Positions 35,428 to 43,852 of a DNA stretch of 64,000 bases are shown here, in pieces. The stretch is from Saccharospirillum salsuginis. Its GTDB lineage: Bacteria; Pseudomonadota; Gammaproteobacteria; Pseudomonadales; Natronospirillaceae. The stretch lies in assembly GCF_014651855.1 (NCBI RefSeq), contig NZ_BMXR01000008.1, positions 97,596 to 161,595 on the forward strand, written 5' to 3'. A program made the position numbers and the translations under genes. Below the pieces are notes generated by a model that saw only the letters and a program-made list of their open reading frames with translations, did not search any database and was not told the DNA's origin. The stretch's first letter is position 1. Each line of letters opens with the position of its first letter.

Positions 35428-36734
35428 AACGCCAACACTCCGTCACAACCTGTTTTATCAGCCTTGTGATCCTGGCCCTCTCGGCCTGGGTGCAAGCCGA
35501 GGATCTCAACATCGTCGTAACCCGCGGTTACGACACCAAAACCAAGATCGCGATCGTCCCGTTCTACTGGGGCGGCAGCCAGTCGCTGCCCGAAGAGGTC
35601 AGTGACATCGTTCAGAACAATCTGTCGCGCACCGGCCGCTTCGACACCTTGCCGCCGCGTGACATGCTGAGCCAGCCGACCTCGGACGATGCAGTCTTCT
35701 ATCGGGACTGGCGCCTGCTCGACCAGGAATACCTGGTCATCGGCAATATCGAACCGGCCGGTGACAGCCAGGTCTCGGTTCGCTTCGCCCTGTTCGACGT
35801 GGTCAAGGGGCAGCGTGTGGTGGCCGGCAGCCAGACGGTGGGTGTGTACCAACTGCGCGACCTGGCCCATTCCATATCCGATGTGATCTATGAGCGCATC
35901 ACCGGGGTCAGAGGCATCTTCTCCACCAAAATCGGTTTTGTGACCCGCCGGGGTACCACCGGTAATGAATTCGAGTACCGCCTGCAGGTGGCGGATGCCG
36001 ACGGCCAGCGGGCCCGCACTGTGTACCGCTCCAACGAACCCATCATCTCGCCGGCCTGGTCCCACACCGGCAAGCGGATCGCGTTCGCCAACAAGGTCGG
36101 AGACCGCTGGAAGGTGTTCGTGCAGGAGCTGGCCAGTGGAAAATCGACCAATATATCCAGTCAGGTCGGGTACACGAGTTCACCGTCGTTTTCTCCGGAT
36201 GGACGATATCTGGCGTATGTATCCAGTGCCGAGGGAAATCCGGAACTGTATTTGTATGATTTTTCCAACGGTCGCAGTACACGACTGACACGAAATTCAT
36301 ACATTGATACCGAGCCCAGCTTTTCTCCGGACTCGAAATCTCTGGTCTACACCTCAGAACGTGGAGGGAGTCCACAAATTTATAAAATGGATCTTGCCAG
36401 CAAGCGTATCGAGCGCTTAACCTTTGAAGGAAGTCAGAATTTGAAGGCCCAATACAGCAGCGACGGGCAATATCTGGTATTCATTCATCAGTATCAGGGT
36501 CGATTCCACGTTGCTGCGATGGATCTGGCCACGCGGAATATCCGCGTGCTTACCGAAACCAATCTGGATGAGTCACCCAGCATAGCGCCGAATGGCACCA
36601 TGCTGGTCTATGCCACCCAGAAAAGGGGAAAAGGGGTGTTGGCCTGGGTATCCCTGGATGGTCAGGTAACCAGTGAAATGCCTTCTATACACGGGGATGT
36701 GATCGAACCGGCATGGTCCCCGTACTTGAACTAG
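35424..36734 (+). CDS. tolB: Tol-Pal system protein TolB
   Basis: A 436-residue periplasmic protein. A signal peptide (MKRQHSVTTCFISLVILAL...SAWVQA) precedes an N-terminal alpha/beta domain (~25-165) and a six-bladed beta propeller whose blades repeat SPSFSPDGRYLAYVS-type motifs. It binds Pal and peptidoglycan-linked partners. GTG 35424 overlaps the tolA stop. From ~36150 to ~36600 the coding sequence is visibly less GC-rich than the rest of the operon. Confidence 0.95.
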   Translation: MKRQHSVTTCFISLVILALSAWVQAEDLNIVVTRGYDTKTKIAIVPFYWGGSQSLPEEVSDIVQNNLSRTGRFDTLPPRDMLSQPTSDDAVFYRDWRLLDQEYLVIGNIEPAGDSQVSVRFALFDVVKGQRVVAGSQTVGVYQLRDLAHSISDVIYERITGVRGIFSTKIGFVTRRGTTGNEFEYRLQVADADGQRARTVYRSNEPIISPAWSHTGKRIAFANKVGDRWKVFVQELASGKSTNISSQVGYTSSPSFSPDGRYLAYVSSAEGNPELYLYDFSNGRSTRLTRNSYIDTEPSFSPDSKSLVYTSERGGSPQIYKMDLASKRIERLTFEGSQNLKAQYSSDGQYLVFIHQYQGRFHVAAMDLATRNIRVLTETNLDESPSIAPNGTMLVYATQKRGKGVLAWVSLDGQVTSEMPSIHGDVIEPAWSPYLN

Positions 36735-36785
36735 GCTGTTTTGCAGGGCAAGATGCCTTGAAGGCATGGGTTCAGCAAAACGGCC
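36734..36785 (+). promoter_or_regulatory. Nested stem-loop between tolB and pal
   Basis: GGCTGTTTTGC (36734-36744) pairs with GCAAAACGGCC (36775-36785) with one G-T pair and encloses a second hairpin, ATGCCTT-GA-AGGCAT (36753-36767). No T-run follows on the + strand (it is A-rich), so it is not a standard terminator. It may stabilise the pal mRNA end or act as an RNase processing site, which would help give high Pal levels. Confidence 0.5.
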
Positions 36786-36821
36786 CTAAAAAAACGAACT
36801 ACAACCGATGGGATAAGGAAA

Positions 36822-37388
36822 ATGGCTAAATCCAAACTGATTCAAGCAGTCGCTATCACTTTTGCTGTCTTCCTGGCCGGCTGTGCCAGCCAGGACACTG
36901 AAGAGACTTCAGGCGCTGAAACCACTGAAACAGGTACCGAAGCTGAAGACGAAGGTCTCGGCGACCTGACTCTGGAAGTAGAGCAGCAGGAACCTGTGAT
37001 GGAAGAAGAGCCGATGGAAGAGATGGAGCAGGACGTCACCGGCGAGTTCGAAGCTCTGCTGGACCAGACCCTCATCTACTTCGATTTCGACAAGTCCAAC
37101 GTCCGCACCGAGTTCCGCACCGTGCTGAACGCACATGCCATGAACCTGGTCGCCAACCCCAACATGAGCGTTGTGCTGGAAGGTCATGCCGACGAGCGCG
37201 GTACTCGTGAATACAACCTGGCGTTGGGCGAGCGTCGTGCCAAGTCCGTTGCCGACTACCTGATGCTGAAAGGCGTCAGCGCCGGCCAGATCGACACCGT
37301 CAGCTACGGTGAAGAGAAGCCGCTGGCCCTGGGCAGCACCGAAGCCGACTACGCCGAGAACCGTCGCGTAGAGATCAAGTACCAGTAA
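36822..37388 (+). CDS. pal: Peptidoglycan-associated lipoprotein Pal
   Basis: A 188-residue outer-membrane lipoprotein. Signal peptide and lipobox end VFLAGC (Cys21). A Glu/Thr-rich acidic linker (~25-75) leads to an OmpA-like peptidoglycan-binding domain (IYFDFDKSNV, then LEGHADERGTREYNLALGER). It anchors the outer membrane to the cell wall during division with TolA/TolB. ATG 36822 is preceded by AAGGAAA. Confidence 0.96.
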   Translation: MAKSKLIQAVAITFAVFLAGCASQDTEETSGAETTETGTEAEDEGLGDLTLEVEQQEPVMEEEPMEEMEQDVTGEFEALLDQTLIYFDFDKSNVRTEFRTVLNAHAMNLVANPNMSVVLEGHADERGTREYNLALGERRAKSVADYLMLKGVSAGQIDTVSYGEEKPLALGSTEADYAENRRVEIKYQ

Positions 37389-37398
37389 TCGGTAAACC

Positions 37399-38166
37399 AT
37401 GATCAGACAACTGGTAATCTACAGTGCTGCCCTTCTGGGCAGCACTTTTGTTGTGTCAGTACAGGCGGAAAACACGCCGCCGGTCGAAGAGTCCAAACCG
37501 GATTTCGACAACCGACAGTCGTCCCGTGGGCAATCGTCACCCGGCCCGAGCGCGGCCCTGGTCGAGAACCTCATGGTTCAGGTCCAGGACCTGCAGCAGC
37601 AGGTGGCCGAGCAACGGGGCTTGATCGAGGAATTGACCTATCAGGTCCAGGTCCTCACGGAAGAACAGAAGCAGCGCTACATCGACTTGGATGAACGCAT
37701 CCTGTCGTTGCAGGAGCGCCTGAATAATGCCTCCCAGTCCGCGGCCGCCCGGTCGGCCTCCTCGTCGGAGCCGAAGACATCGGCCGTCAGCGACGAAGAC
37801 ATCCTGGCCGAATACAACGCCGCTCGCGAACACATCCGTCAGCGTAACTTCCCGGAAGCCATCAAGGCTCTGTCCGAATTCACCACAGCTCACCCCGACC
37901 ACGCCCTGACGCCCAATGCCTGGTATTGGCTGGGTGAGGTTCAATACGTCAGTCGCGAGGTCGAGCCCGCGAGACAGGCGTTCGCGAAGGTGATCAACAA
38001 TTTCCCCGACGACGCCAAGGTGCCGGACTCCCTCTACAAACTGGGTGTGATCGCCCAGCAACAGGGGAATACCAGCGATGCACAGCGCTATTTCGAGCGG
38101 GTGATCAACGAGTTTCCGGACAGTCAAAGCGCCAAACTGGCCCAGGCCCGGTTGAACAGCAACTGA
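37399..38166 (+). CDS. cpoB: Cell division coordinator CpoB (YbgF)
   Basis: A 255-residue periplasmic protein. The signal peptide ends around VSVQA. A trimeric coiled coil (~50-110) and three TPR repeats (~130-250, ending YFERVINEFPDSQSAKLAQARL) follow. CpoB links Tol function with the PBP1B-LpoB cell-wall machinery. It starts 10 nt after pal. Confidence 0.94.
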   Translation: MIRQLVIYSAALLGSTFVVSVQAENTPPVEESKPDFDNRQSSRGQSSPGPSAALVENLMVQVQDLQQQVAEQRGLIEELTYQVQVLTEEQKQRYIDLDERILSLQERLNNASQSAAARSASSSEPKTSAVSDEDILAEYNAAREHIRQRNFPEAIKALSEFTTAHPDHALTPNAWYWLGEVQYVSREVEPARQAFAKVINNFPDDAKVPDSLYKLGVIAQQQGNTSDAQRYFERVINEFPDSQSAKLAQARLNSN

Positions 38167-38244
38167 GCCGGCCATTGGCCGTCCCATGCCATTCCATTTG
38201 AACGCGCCGGGTCTCGCCCGGCGTACTCTGTCAGGTAATCCAAG

Positions 38245-38919
38245 GTGAACAAGAAAGCGGTAGTACTCCTGTCCGGTGGGCTAGACTCCACCACCGTCCT
38301 GGCCCAGGCCAAGTCCGAAGGCTACGACCTCTACGCCCTCAGTTTCGACTACGGCCAGCGCCACGACGCCGAACTCGACGCAGCCCGGGCCATCGCCGGC
38401 GCCATGGGCGTGATCGAACACAAGGTCGTCCCGATGGACCTCAGCGGTATTGGCGGTTCGGCCCTGACCGACGCCAGCATCGACGTGCCCACGACCGAGT
38501 CCGACGGCATTCCGGTCACCTATGTTCCGGCCCGCAACACCGTTTTCCTGTCCATCGCCCTCGGTTGGGCCGAAGTGCTTGAAGCCCAGGACATTTTCAT
38601 CGGTGTCAGCGCCGTCGACTACTCCGGCTACCCCGATTGCCGCCCCGAATACATCGCCGCCTATGAGCGGCTCGCCAACCTCGCCACCAAAATGGGCGTC
38701 GAAGGCCGGCACATCCGCATTCGCACCCCGCTGATCAACCTGACCAAGGCCGCCACCATCCAGCTCGGCGACCGGCTCGGCGTCGACTACAGCCTGACCG
38801 TCAGCTGCTACCAGGCCAACACGGCGGGCGAAGCCTGCGGTGAATGCGACTCCTGCCGCCTGCGTATCAAGGGCTTCGAAGAAGCCGGAGTCACCGACCC
38901 CACCCGCTACCAGGCCTGA
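38245..38919 (+). CDS. queC: 7-cyano-7-deazaguanine synthase QueC
   Basis: A 224-residue ATP-dependent enzyme of queuosine synthesis. The PP-loop SGGLDSTT lies at ~10-17, and a C-terminal zinc site has CYQANTAGEACGECDSCR (four Cys). The start is GTG 38245 with AAGG just upstream. queE, often located between cpoB and queC in related genomes, is not present. Confidence 0.95.
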   Translation: MNKKAVVLLSGGLDSTTVLAQAKSEGYDLYALSFDYGQRHDAELDAARAIAGAMGVIEHKVVPMDLSGIGGSALTDASIDVPTTESDGIPVTYVPARNTVFLSIALGWAEVLEAQDIFIGVSAVDYSGYPDCRPEYIAAYERLANLATKMGVEGRHIRIRTPLINLTKAATIQLGDRLGVDYSLTVSCYQANTAGEACGECDSCRLRIKGFEEAGVTDPTRYQA

Positions 38920-38991
38920 CGGGATCGGCGCGTGAACCGCCCAAAGCCCTTTTAGATCAAAGGCTTGGCTGGAAAAAAGTAAAAATCGGGG

Positions 38992-39019
38992 TTGCGTCCA
39001 CTCAAAAAATACATATTAT
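38992..39019 (+). promoter_or_regulatory. Promoter of the first tRNA-Lys
   Basis: -35 TTGCGT (38992-38997), 16-nt spacer, -10 TATTAT (39014-39019), then a GC-rich discriminator (GCGCCTCC) just before the tRNA, typical of a stringently controlled stable-RNA promoter. Confidence 0.7.
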
Positions 39020-39032
39020 ATGCGCCTCCTTC

Positions 39033-39108
39033 GGGTCGTTAGCTCAGTTGGTAGAGCAGTTGGCTTTTAACCAATTGGTCGCAGGTTCGAATCCTGCACG
39101 ACCCACCA
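39033..39108 (+). tRNA. tRNA-Lys (TTT), copy 1
   Basis: A 76-nt cloverleaf with CCA. Acceptor GGGTCGT pairs with ACGACCC; anticodon loop CTTTTAA gives TTT (Lys); T-arm GCAGGTTCGAATCCTGC. Identical to copy 2. Confidence 0.98.
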
Positions 39109-39195
39109 CTTTCCCCAACCGATCGGTGGCGCCGATGGTTGACCGGACTGAGCCGGAAAGTGGCACGGTTGGATAAGCTAAGTATCTGAAAATAC

Positions 39196-39223
39196 TTGCT
39201 TTTTTGAATTGGGAAGGTAGAAT
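39196..39223 (+). promoter_or_regulatory. Promoter of the second tRNA-Lys
   Basis: -35 TTGCTT (39196-39201), 16-nt spacer, -10 TAGAAT (39218-39223), followed by CCACGCC before the tRNA. Each of the twin tRNA-Lys genes therefore seems to have its own promoter. Confidence 0.6.
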
Positions 39224-39238
39224 ACCACGCCAAGTTGA

Positions 39239-39314
39239 GGGTCGTTAGCTCAGTTGGTAGAGCAGTTGGCTTTTAACCAATTGGTCGCAGGTTCGAATCC
39301 TGCACGACCCACCA
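39239..39314 (+). tRNA. tRNA-Lys (TTT), copy 2
   Basis: Base-for-base identical to 39033-39108. The 130 nt between the copies are not duplicated beyond the tRNA itself. Confidence 0.98.
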
Positions 39315-39320
39315 AATTGC

Positions 39321-39349
39321 AAAAAGGAGAGCTTCGGCTCTCCTTTTTT
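39321..39349 (+). terminator. Rho-independent terminator after tRNA-Lys
   Basis: AAAAAGGAGAGC-TTCG-GCTCTCCTTTTTT: an 8-bp GC-rich stem with a UUCG tetraloop (39326-39345) and a T6 run, 7 nt after the tRNA end. Confidence 0.9.
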
Positions 39350-39395
39350 GTTTGTGTCATCCCGCCTCCGCAATATCGATTATGGCACCAGGACC

Positions 39396-39523
39396 GTAGG
39401 GCAGAAGAGCTGAAGGCGACATCTGCCGAGAGGGCAAAGCCCTCTTTCCAGGGTAAAAGACCCAAACCAGGGCGGCCTGAGTCCGCCCCCGGCAGATATC
39501 GCTTTAGAGCTCTTCTGCCCTAC
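39396..39523. repeat. REP2 inverted doublet
   Basis: GTAGGGCAGAAGAGCTGAAG with GGCGACATCTGCCG at the left; CGGCAGATATCGC and AGCTCTTCTGCCCTAC at the right. The spacer holds two more hairpins (GAGGGCAAAGCCCTC and GGGCGGCCTGAGTCCGCCC). Confidence 0.88.
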
Positions 39524-39745
39524 ATGTCCACGCCTCTGTACAGCACTCATTCCAGTCGGAACCGACTGCAAACGCATTAATTGATGCAAAGAAAATATAT
39601 CTTTGGGTATTGTCTAATGCGGGGTTGTCCCCAAAATACCCCATTCAAAGAGGCAACCTAGGCAACATATCCGACGCAACCGGAATTGGGCCCAGGACCC
39701 AATCGAGGTAGAATACCGCGCCGAACCGGAGACAACAGAGAAGCC

Positions 39746-40795
39746 ATGACTGATTCCGCCGTATTGTCCGATCTGACCATCGACTTCGAAATCCCCATTG
39801 CAGAGCGCCCGAGCGATCTGAGTCAGGAGGAAGTCAAGGCTCTGAACGACGAGATCATCGAGCTGTTGAACCAGAACAACGCCGTCCTGGTCGCTCACTA
39901 TTACACCGACCCCCTCGTCCAGGCCCTGGCCGAGCAGTCCGGTGGCTTTATCGGTGACTCCCTGGAAATGGCCCGTTACGGCCGCGATGTCGATGCCGAC
40001 ACCGTCCTGGTCGCCGGTGTCCGGTTCATGGGCGAAACCGCCAAGATCCTGAGCCCGGAAAAGCGCGTGCTCATGCCCACGCTGGAAGCCACCTGCTCCC
40101 TCGACCTGGGTTGTCCGGCCGATGAATTCGCCGCCTTCTGCGACCAGCACCCCGACCGCACCGTCGTGGTCTACGCCAACACCTCGGCCGCCGTCAAAGC
40201 GCGGGCGGACTGGGTCGTGACGTCCAGTATCGCCCTGGACGTCGCCGACTACCTCGACCGCCGCGGAGAAAAGATTCTGTGGGCGCCGGACCAGCACCTG
40301 GGCCGGTACATCCAGCGTGAGACCGGCGCCGACATGCTGCTGTGGAACGGCTCCTGCATCGTGCACGAGGAATTCCGCGCCAAGGGCCTGGTCGACCTCA
40401 AGGCCATGTATCCGGACGCGGCCGTGCTGGTTCACCCCGAGTCGCCGGAATCGGTCATCGAACTGGCCGATGTCGTCGGTTCCACCACCCAGTTGATAGC
40501 CGCTTCCGAGCGGATGACCAACCAGCAATTCATCGTCGCCACCGATCGCGGCATCTTCTACAAGATGCAACAACGCTCGCCGGGCAAGACCTTGATCGAA
40601 GCGCCGACGGCCGGGCAGGGCGCCAACTGCCGCAGCTGCGCCCACTGCCCCTGGATGGCGATGAACGATCTGGAGCGGTTGAAGCGGGTGTTGATCAACA
40701 AGGATCAGGAAATCGACGTCGCGCCGGACCTGATTGAAAAAGCCCGGATTCCGCTGGGTCGCATGCTGGATTTCGCGACCAAGAAAGCGGCTTGA
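39746..40795 (+). CDS. nadA: Quinolinate synthase NadA
   Basis: A 349-residue [4Fe-4S] enzyme that condenses iminoaspartate with dihydroxyacetone phosphate to quinolinate for NAD synthesis. The three cluster cysteines lie in EATCSLDLGC, NGSCIVHEEF and GANCRSCAHCPWM. ATG 39746 is chosen because the family N-terminus follows; an upstream in-frame ATG at 39686 gives an atypical Arg/Gly-rich extension. It has a probable promoter TAGAAT at 39711. Confidence 0.96.
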   Translation: MTDSAVLSDLTIDFEIPIAERPSDLSQEEVKALNDEIIELLNQNNAVLVAHYYTDPLVQALAEQSGGFIGDSLEMARYGRDVDADTVLVAGVRFMGETAKILSPEKRVLMPTLEATCSLDLGCPADEFAAFCDQHPDRTVVVYANTSAAVKARADWVVTSSIALDVADYLDRRGEKILWAPDQHLGRYIQRETGADMLLWNGSCIVHEEFRAKGLVDLKAMYPDAAVLVHPESPESVIELADVVGSTTQLIAASERMTNQQFIVATDRGIFYKMQQRSPGKTLIEAPTAGQGANCRSCAHCPWMAMNDLERLKRVLINKDQEIDVAPDLIEKARIPLGRMLDFATKKAA

Positions 40796-40812
40796 TGCGG
40801 AGTAGGGGTGGT

Positions 40813-40906
40813 GTTGGATTACGCGCTATCGCGCTAATCCAACCTACTCACTAATCCAGCCTACTCACTAGTAGGTTGGATTAGCGCGATAGCGCGTAAT
40901 CCAACA
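40813..40906. repeat. REP3 inverted doublet
   Basis: GTTGGATTACGCGCTATCGC ... and its inverse GGTTGGATTAGCGCGATAGC, each itself a hairpin. The spacer repeats CCTACTCACTA. It lies between the convergent nadA and bepA genes and could terminate both. Confidence 0.88.
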
Positions 40907-40925
40907 AATTCAGCCATCCCACAGA

Positions 40926-42326
40926 TCACCCCCTCGGCAACAACGCCCGCTGCTCCTCAAACTGCGTCAACAACTGCCGCAATCGTGCCACCTGGCTTGC
41001 ACTCTGGGGGTTCTCGACCGCCCGGCGCAGCAGGTTCATCGCCCGGTTCTCTTCCCCTTTGTGCCACAACCACAGCGCCGTGGCCTCCGGTTCCCGTTGA
41101 GGCTCGCAGAGTGCCGTCAGGCGGCGTTTCATCTCCAGCACCTCGATGTAGGTCCCATTCACCCGGCTGAGATAACCCAGTGCCCGCTGACAGCGGTCGC
41201 TGTTTTCGCTGCCTTCCGGGGCGGTGCGACGGGCCAGTTCATACCAGGCCGGGTCGAAATCCGGAAACAGGCGGGTCAGTTCGGTCAGTCGTTCCTGTTG
41301 AATGTCGGCGTTCGCCCGGCCGTTCTGCCACAGAATCCAGCCGAACGGCAGGTTCGGGTCGGCTTTGGCAATCAGGGACGCCGGCAGCGGGGTCCCGGCC
41401 TTCGCCTCGATCTCGGAATAGACCGACGGCCGTTCCGCGAAGTCGTCCTCGGGCATGAAGCGCTGGTTCAGGTACCAGCGCAAGGCCGGGTAGTGGTGTT
41501 CGGGGCTTTCGCCCTCGGGCGCATCGGCCTGGTCCAGTCGGGCGACCCGGCTGGCGGGCAGCGGGTGGGTCTGCCAGAAGTCGGATAGGCCCGGTTGAAA
41601 GCTGATTTGCTGCTGCAGCCGCTGGAACACCGCCGCCCCGGCGCTCGGGTCGTAGCCGACGTCTTTCAGCACCTGGCTGGCGAAACGGTCGGCTTCGGTT
41701 TCCATGGACCGGCTGAACGCCAGGCTTTGTTGCAATGCGCCGGCCTGGGAGCTGGTGAAGGCGGCGCCGCCCAGTTCCGGGTCGACCCCGATCAGGGCGA
41801 TGCCGAGCAGCGCGCCGCTGAGGGCCAGCCAGGTTTGTTGACGGTTGTTTTCCATCAGGCGATTGAAGTGCCGCAAGTTCAGGTGCGCCAACTCGTGCGC
41901 CAGCACCGAGACGAATTCAGCCTCGGTGTGAGCCGTTTCCCACAGGCCCAGGTGAAAACCCATGACGTTGCCGGGCAGCGCGAACGCATTGAAGGAATGA
42001 TCGTCGATGAGCACCACCGAGAGGTTGCCCAGCGGCGCCGTGGATGCCTGACGCAGTCGCTCGGCCCGTTCCGCCAGCCAGTATTCGATCCAGACGTCGT
42101 TGAGGATTTGTCCCTTGGCCTGCATCCGCCGTTTCAGGTAGCCTGCGACGGCTTCTTCCTGGGCGCGGGTCCAGCCCAGGGACTGGTCGCCGAAATCTTC
42201 CGCCCCGACCGATACCGGCACGATCGACAGCCAGGCCGAGAACAGTGGAATCAGCAGTTTGCCAAGTCTTCGACCCAAAGCGGGCCGCAGCGGACCGGTT
42301 TTCGAACGGCCTTTGCAAAAAAGCAC
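40926..42326 (-). CDS. bepA: Periplasmic M48 metalloprotease/chaperone BepA
   Basis: A 466-residue protein with an N-terminal signal (~20-42, ending SVGA). The zinc motif HELAH is at 144-148 in EFVSVLAHELAHLNLRHF, with the downstream Glu in SRSMETEADRFA. TPR-like helices fill residues ~300-466. BepA degrades or matures LptD in E. coli. Same position next to nadA as in P. aeruginosa. Confidence 0.92.
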   Translation of the reverse strand: MLFCKGRSKTGPLRPALGRRLGKLLIPLFSAWLSIVPVSVGAEDFGDQSLGWTRAQEEAVAGYLKRRMQAKGQILNDVWIEYWLAERAERLRQASTAPLGNLSVVLIDDHSFNAFALPGNVMGFHLGLWETAHTEAEFVSVLAHELAHLNLRHFNRLMENNRQQTWLALSGALLGIALIGVDPELGGAAFTSSQAGALQQSLAFSRSMETEADRFASQVLKDVGYDPSAGAAVFQRLQQQISFQPGLSDFWQTHPLPASRVARLDQADAPEGESPEHHYPALRWYLNQRFMPEDDFAERPSVYSEIEAKAGTPLPASLIAKADPNLPFGWILWQNGRANADIQQERLTELTRLFPDFDPAWYELARRTAPEGSENSDRCQRALGYLSRVNGTYIEVLEMKRRLTALCEPQREPEATALWLWHKGEENRAMNLLRRAVENPQSASQVARLRQLLTQFEEQRALLPRG

Positions 42327-42357
42327 ATCGACTCCATACAGTTGGCTTGTGTTGCCC

Positions 42358-42363
42358 TATAAT
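42358..42363 (+). promoter_or_regulatory. -10 element upstream of tusA
   Basis: A perfect TATAAT in CCCTATAATACGGGCCCG, 38 nt before the tusA start and divergent from bepA. The matching -35 is poor (CATACA region), so the promoter call rests mainly on the -10. Confidence 0.5.
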
Positions 42364-42400
42364 ACGGGCCCGTTACAGACCCGACAGGGAGAGGGTGTAA

Positions 42401-42649
42401 TTGACTTGTAAAAGTATGCCCACAGAATACCTCGACGCCGACGGCCTGCGTTGTCCGCTGCCGTTGTTGCGCACCAAACAGAAACTGATGAAGATGGCGG
42501 CCGGCGACGTACTCGAAGTGGTCGCCACCGATGCCGGGTCCTGGCGCGATATTCCGGCCTACATCGAAAAGTCCCATCATCGGCTGCTGGACAAAAGCGA
42601 GCCGCAACCTGGCCATTATCGCTATCTGATCGAACGGGGAGAGGATTGA
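42401..42649 (+). CDS. tusA: TusA-family sulfur carrier (first copy)
   Basis: An 82-residue SirA/TusA-fold protein. The persulfide cysteine is Cys18 in ADGLRCPLPLL. TTG 42401 has GAGGG 5 nt upstream, while ATG 42416 would begin MPTEYLDADG, closer to the family start, but has no good ribosome binding site; either is possible. The equivalent P. aeruginosa gene (PA1006) affects molybdenum cofactor sulfur transfer. The next gene starts 1 nt after the stop. Confidence 0.85.
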   Translation: MTCKSMPTEYLDADGLRCPLPLLRTKQKLMKMAAGDVLEVVATDAGSWRDIPAYIEKSHHRLLDKSEPQPGHYRYLIERGED

Positions 42650-42650
42650 T

Positions 42651-43790
42651 TTGAAGCTGTATCGCGTTATACAGGGCTTTTTCTACCGCTATTTTTCCGA
42701 TGAAGAAGCCGTCATCTTCTTCTTCCTGCTCGTGCTCTTCATTCTGCTGGTCTATGGCCTGGGTCAGGTGCTGGCGCCCGTGTTCACGGCCATCATTCTA
42801 GCCTATTTGCTGTCGCCGTTTGTCGACAAGCTGAACAACCTTAAAGTGCCGCACATTCTGTCGGTCACTTTGGTGTGCCTGGCCTTTTTCGGGGTTCTCG
42901 TGCTCGGCATGCTGGTCATCGTGCCCGCGCTGCTGCGTCAGATCACCAGCCTGGTCACCGAACTGCCCGACATGCTCAAGCTGTTTCAGGACCAGATTCA
43001 GACATTGCCCGACCGCTACCCGGAGCTGATTTCCAACGAATTGGCCCAGCAATGGCTGCTCGGTCTCGACTTGCGCGGGATCAGCCAGCAGTTGTCCGGG
43101 CTGATCCCCCGGGTGTTGACCTTCTCGCTCAGCACGCTGCCCAGCGTCATGGGGTTACTGGTCTATCTGGTCGTGGTCCCCCTGATGGTTTTCTTCATGC
43201 TCAAGGATCGTGTCGTGCTCTGGGCCAGCGTCAAGGCGATATTGCCCACCCAGCGCAGCCTGATGAACCAGATCGCCCTGGAGATGAACCAGCAGATCGC
43301 CAACTACATTCGCGGCAAGGTGATCGAGATACTGATCGTCGGCAGTGTGTCCTTCATCACCTTCGAGCTGTTCGGCCTTGAGTATTCGGCATTGCTGGCC
43401 GTGATGGTCGGCCTTTCGGTCCTGATCCCGTATATCGGGGCCACCGTGGTCACTATTCCCGTGTTCTTCATCGGGGTCTTTCAGTGGGGCTTTACCAACA
43501 TGCTCTACTATGTGCTGCTGGCCTACATGATCATCCAGATCCTGGACGGCAACGTCCTGGTCCCGCTGCTGTTTTCCGAGGCGGTTAACCTGAACCCGGT
43601 CTCCATCATCATCGCAGTGCTCTTGTTCGGCGGTATCTGGGGGTTCTGGGGGGTCTTTTTCGCGATTCCGCTGGCCACCTTCGTCAAGGCGATCATCAAT
43701 GCCTGGCCAAAACACCCGGAACTGGACGAGCCGAACAGGCTGGAAGAGCCGCAAAAACCTGCCCTGGAGAAGGATATGGACGCCAAGTAA
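42651..43790 (+). CDS. AI-2E transporter/PerM family membrane protein
   Basis: A 379-residue inner-membrane protein with about eight membrane segments and the family pattern VPLMVFFMLKD and GLSVLIPYIGATVVTIPV. Members include PerM and the AI-2 exporter TqsA; substrate unknown. The start is TTG 42651 with GGAGAGG upstream, 1 nt after tusA, so translation is probably coupled. Confidence 0.88.
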   Translation: MKLYRVIQGFFYRYFSDEEAVIFFFLLVLFILLVYGLGQVLAPVFTAIILAYLLSPFVDKLNNLKVPHILSVTLVCLAFFGVLVLGMLVIVPALLRQITSLVTELPDMLKLFQDQIQTLPDRYPELISNELAQQWLLGLDLRGISQQLSGLIPRVLTFSLSTLPSVMGLLVYLVVVPLMVFFMLKDRVVLWASVKAILPTQRSLMNQIALEMNQQIANYIRGKVIEILIVGSVSFITFELFGLEYSALLAVMVGLSVLIPYIGATVVTIPVFFIGVFQWGFTNMLYYVLLAYMIIQILDGNVLVPLLFSEAVNLNPVSIIIAVLLFGGIWGFWGVFFAIPLATFVKAIINAWPKHPELDEPNRLEEPQKPALEKDMDAK

Positions 43791-43814
43791 TCTGATAATG
43801 GCGACGTGATTTAA

Positions 43815-43851
43815 GCCCCTCTCCCCCTGGGAGAGGGGTTGGGGAGAGGGA
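43815..43851. repeat. CCCTCTCCC hairpin at convergent gene ends
   Basis: CCCCTCTCCC-CCTG-GGAGAGGGG followed by TTGGGGAGAGGG. Same type as 27466-27486. It sits between the convergent ends of the PerM-like gene and bcp and may act as a shared terminator. Confidence 0.65.
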
Positions 43852-43852
43852 A

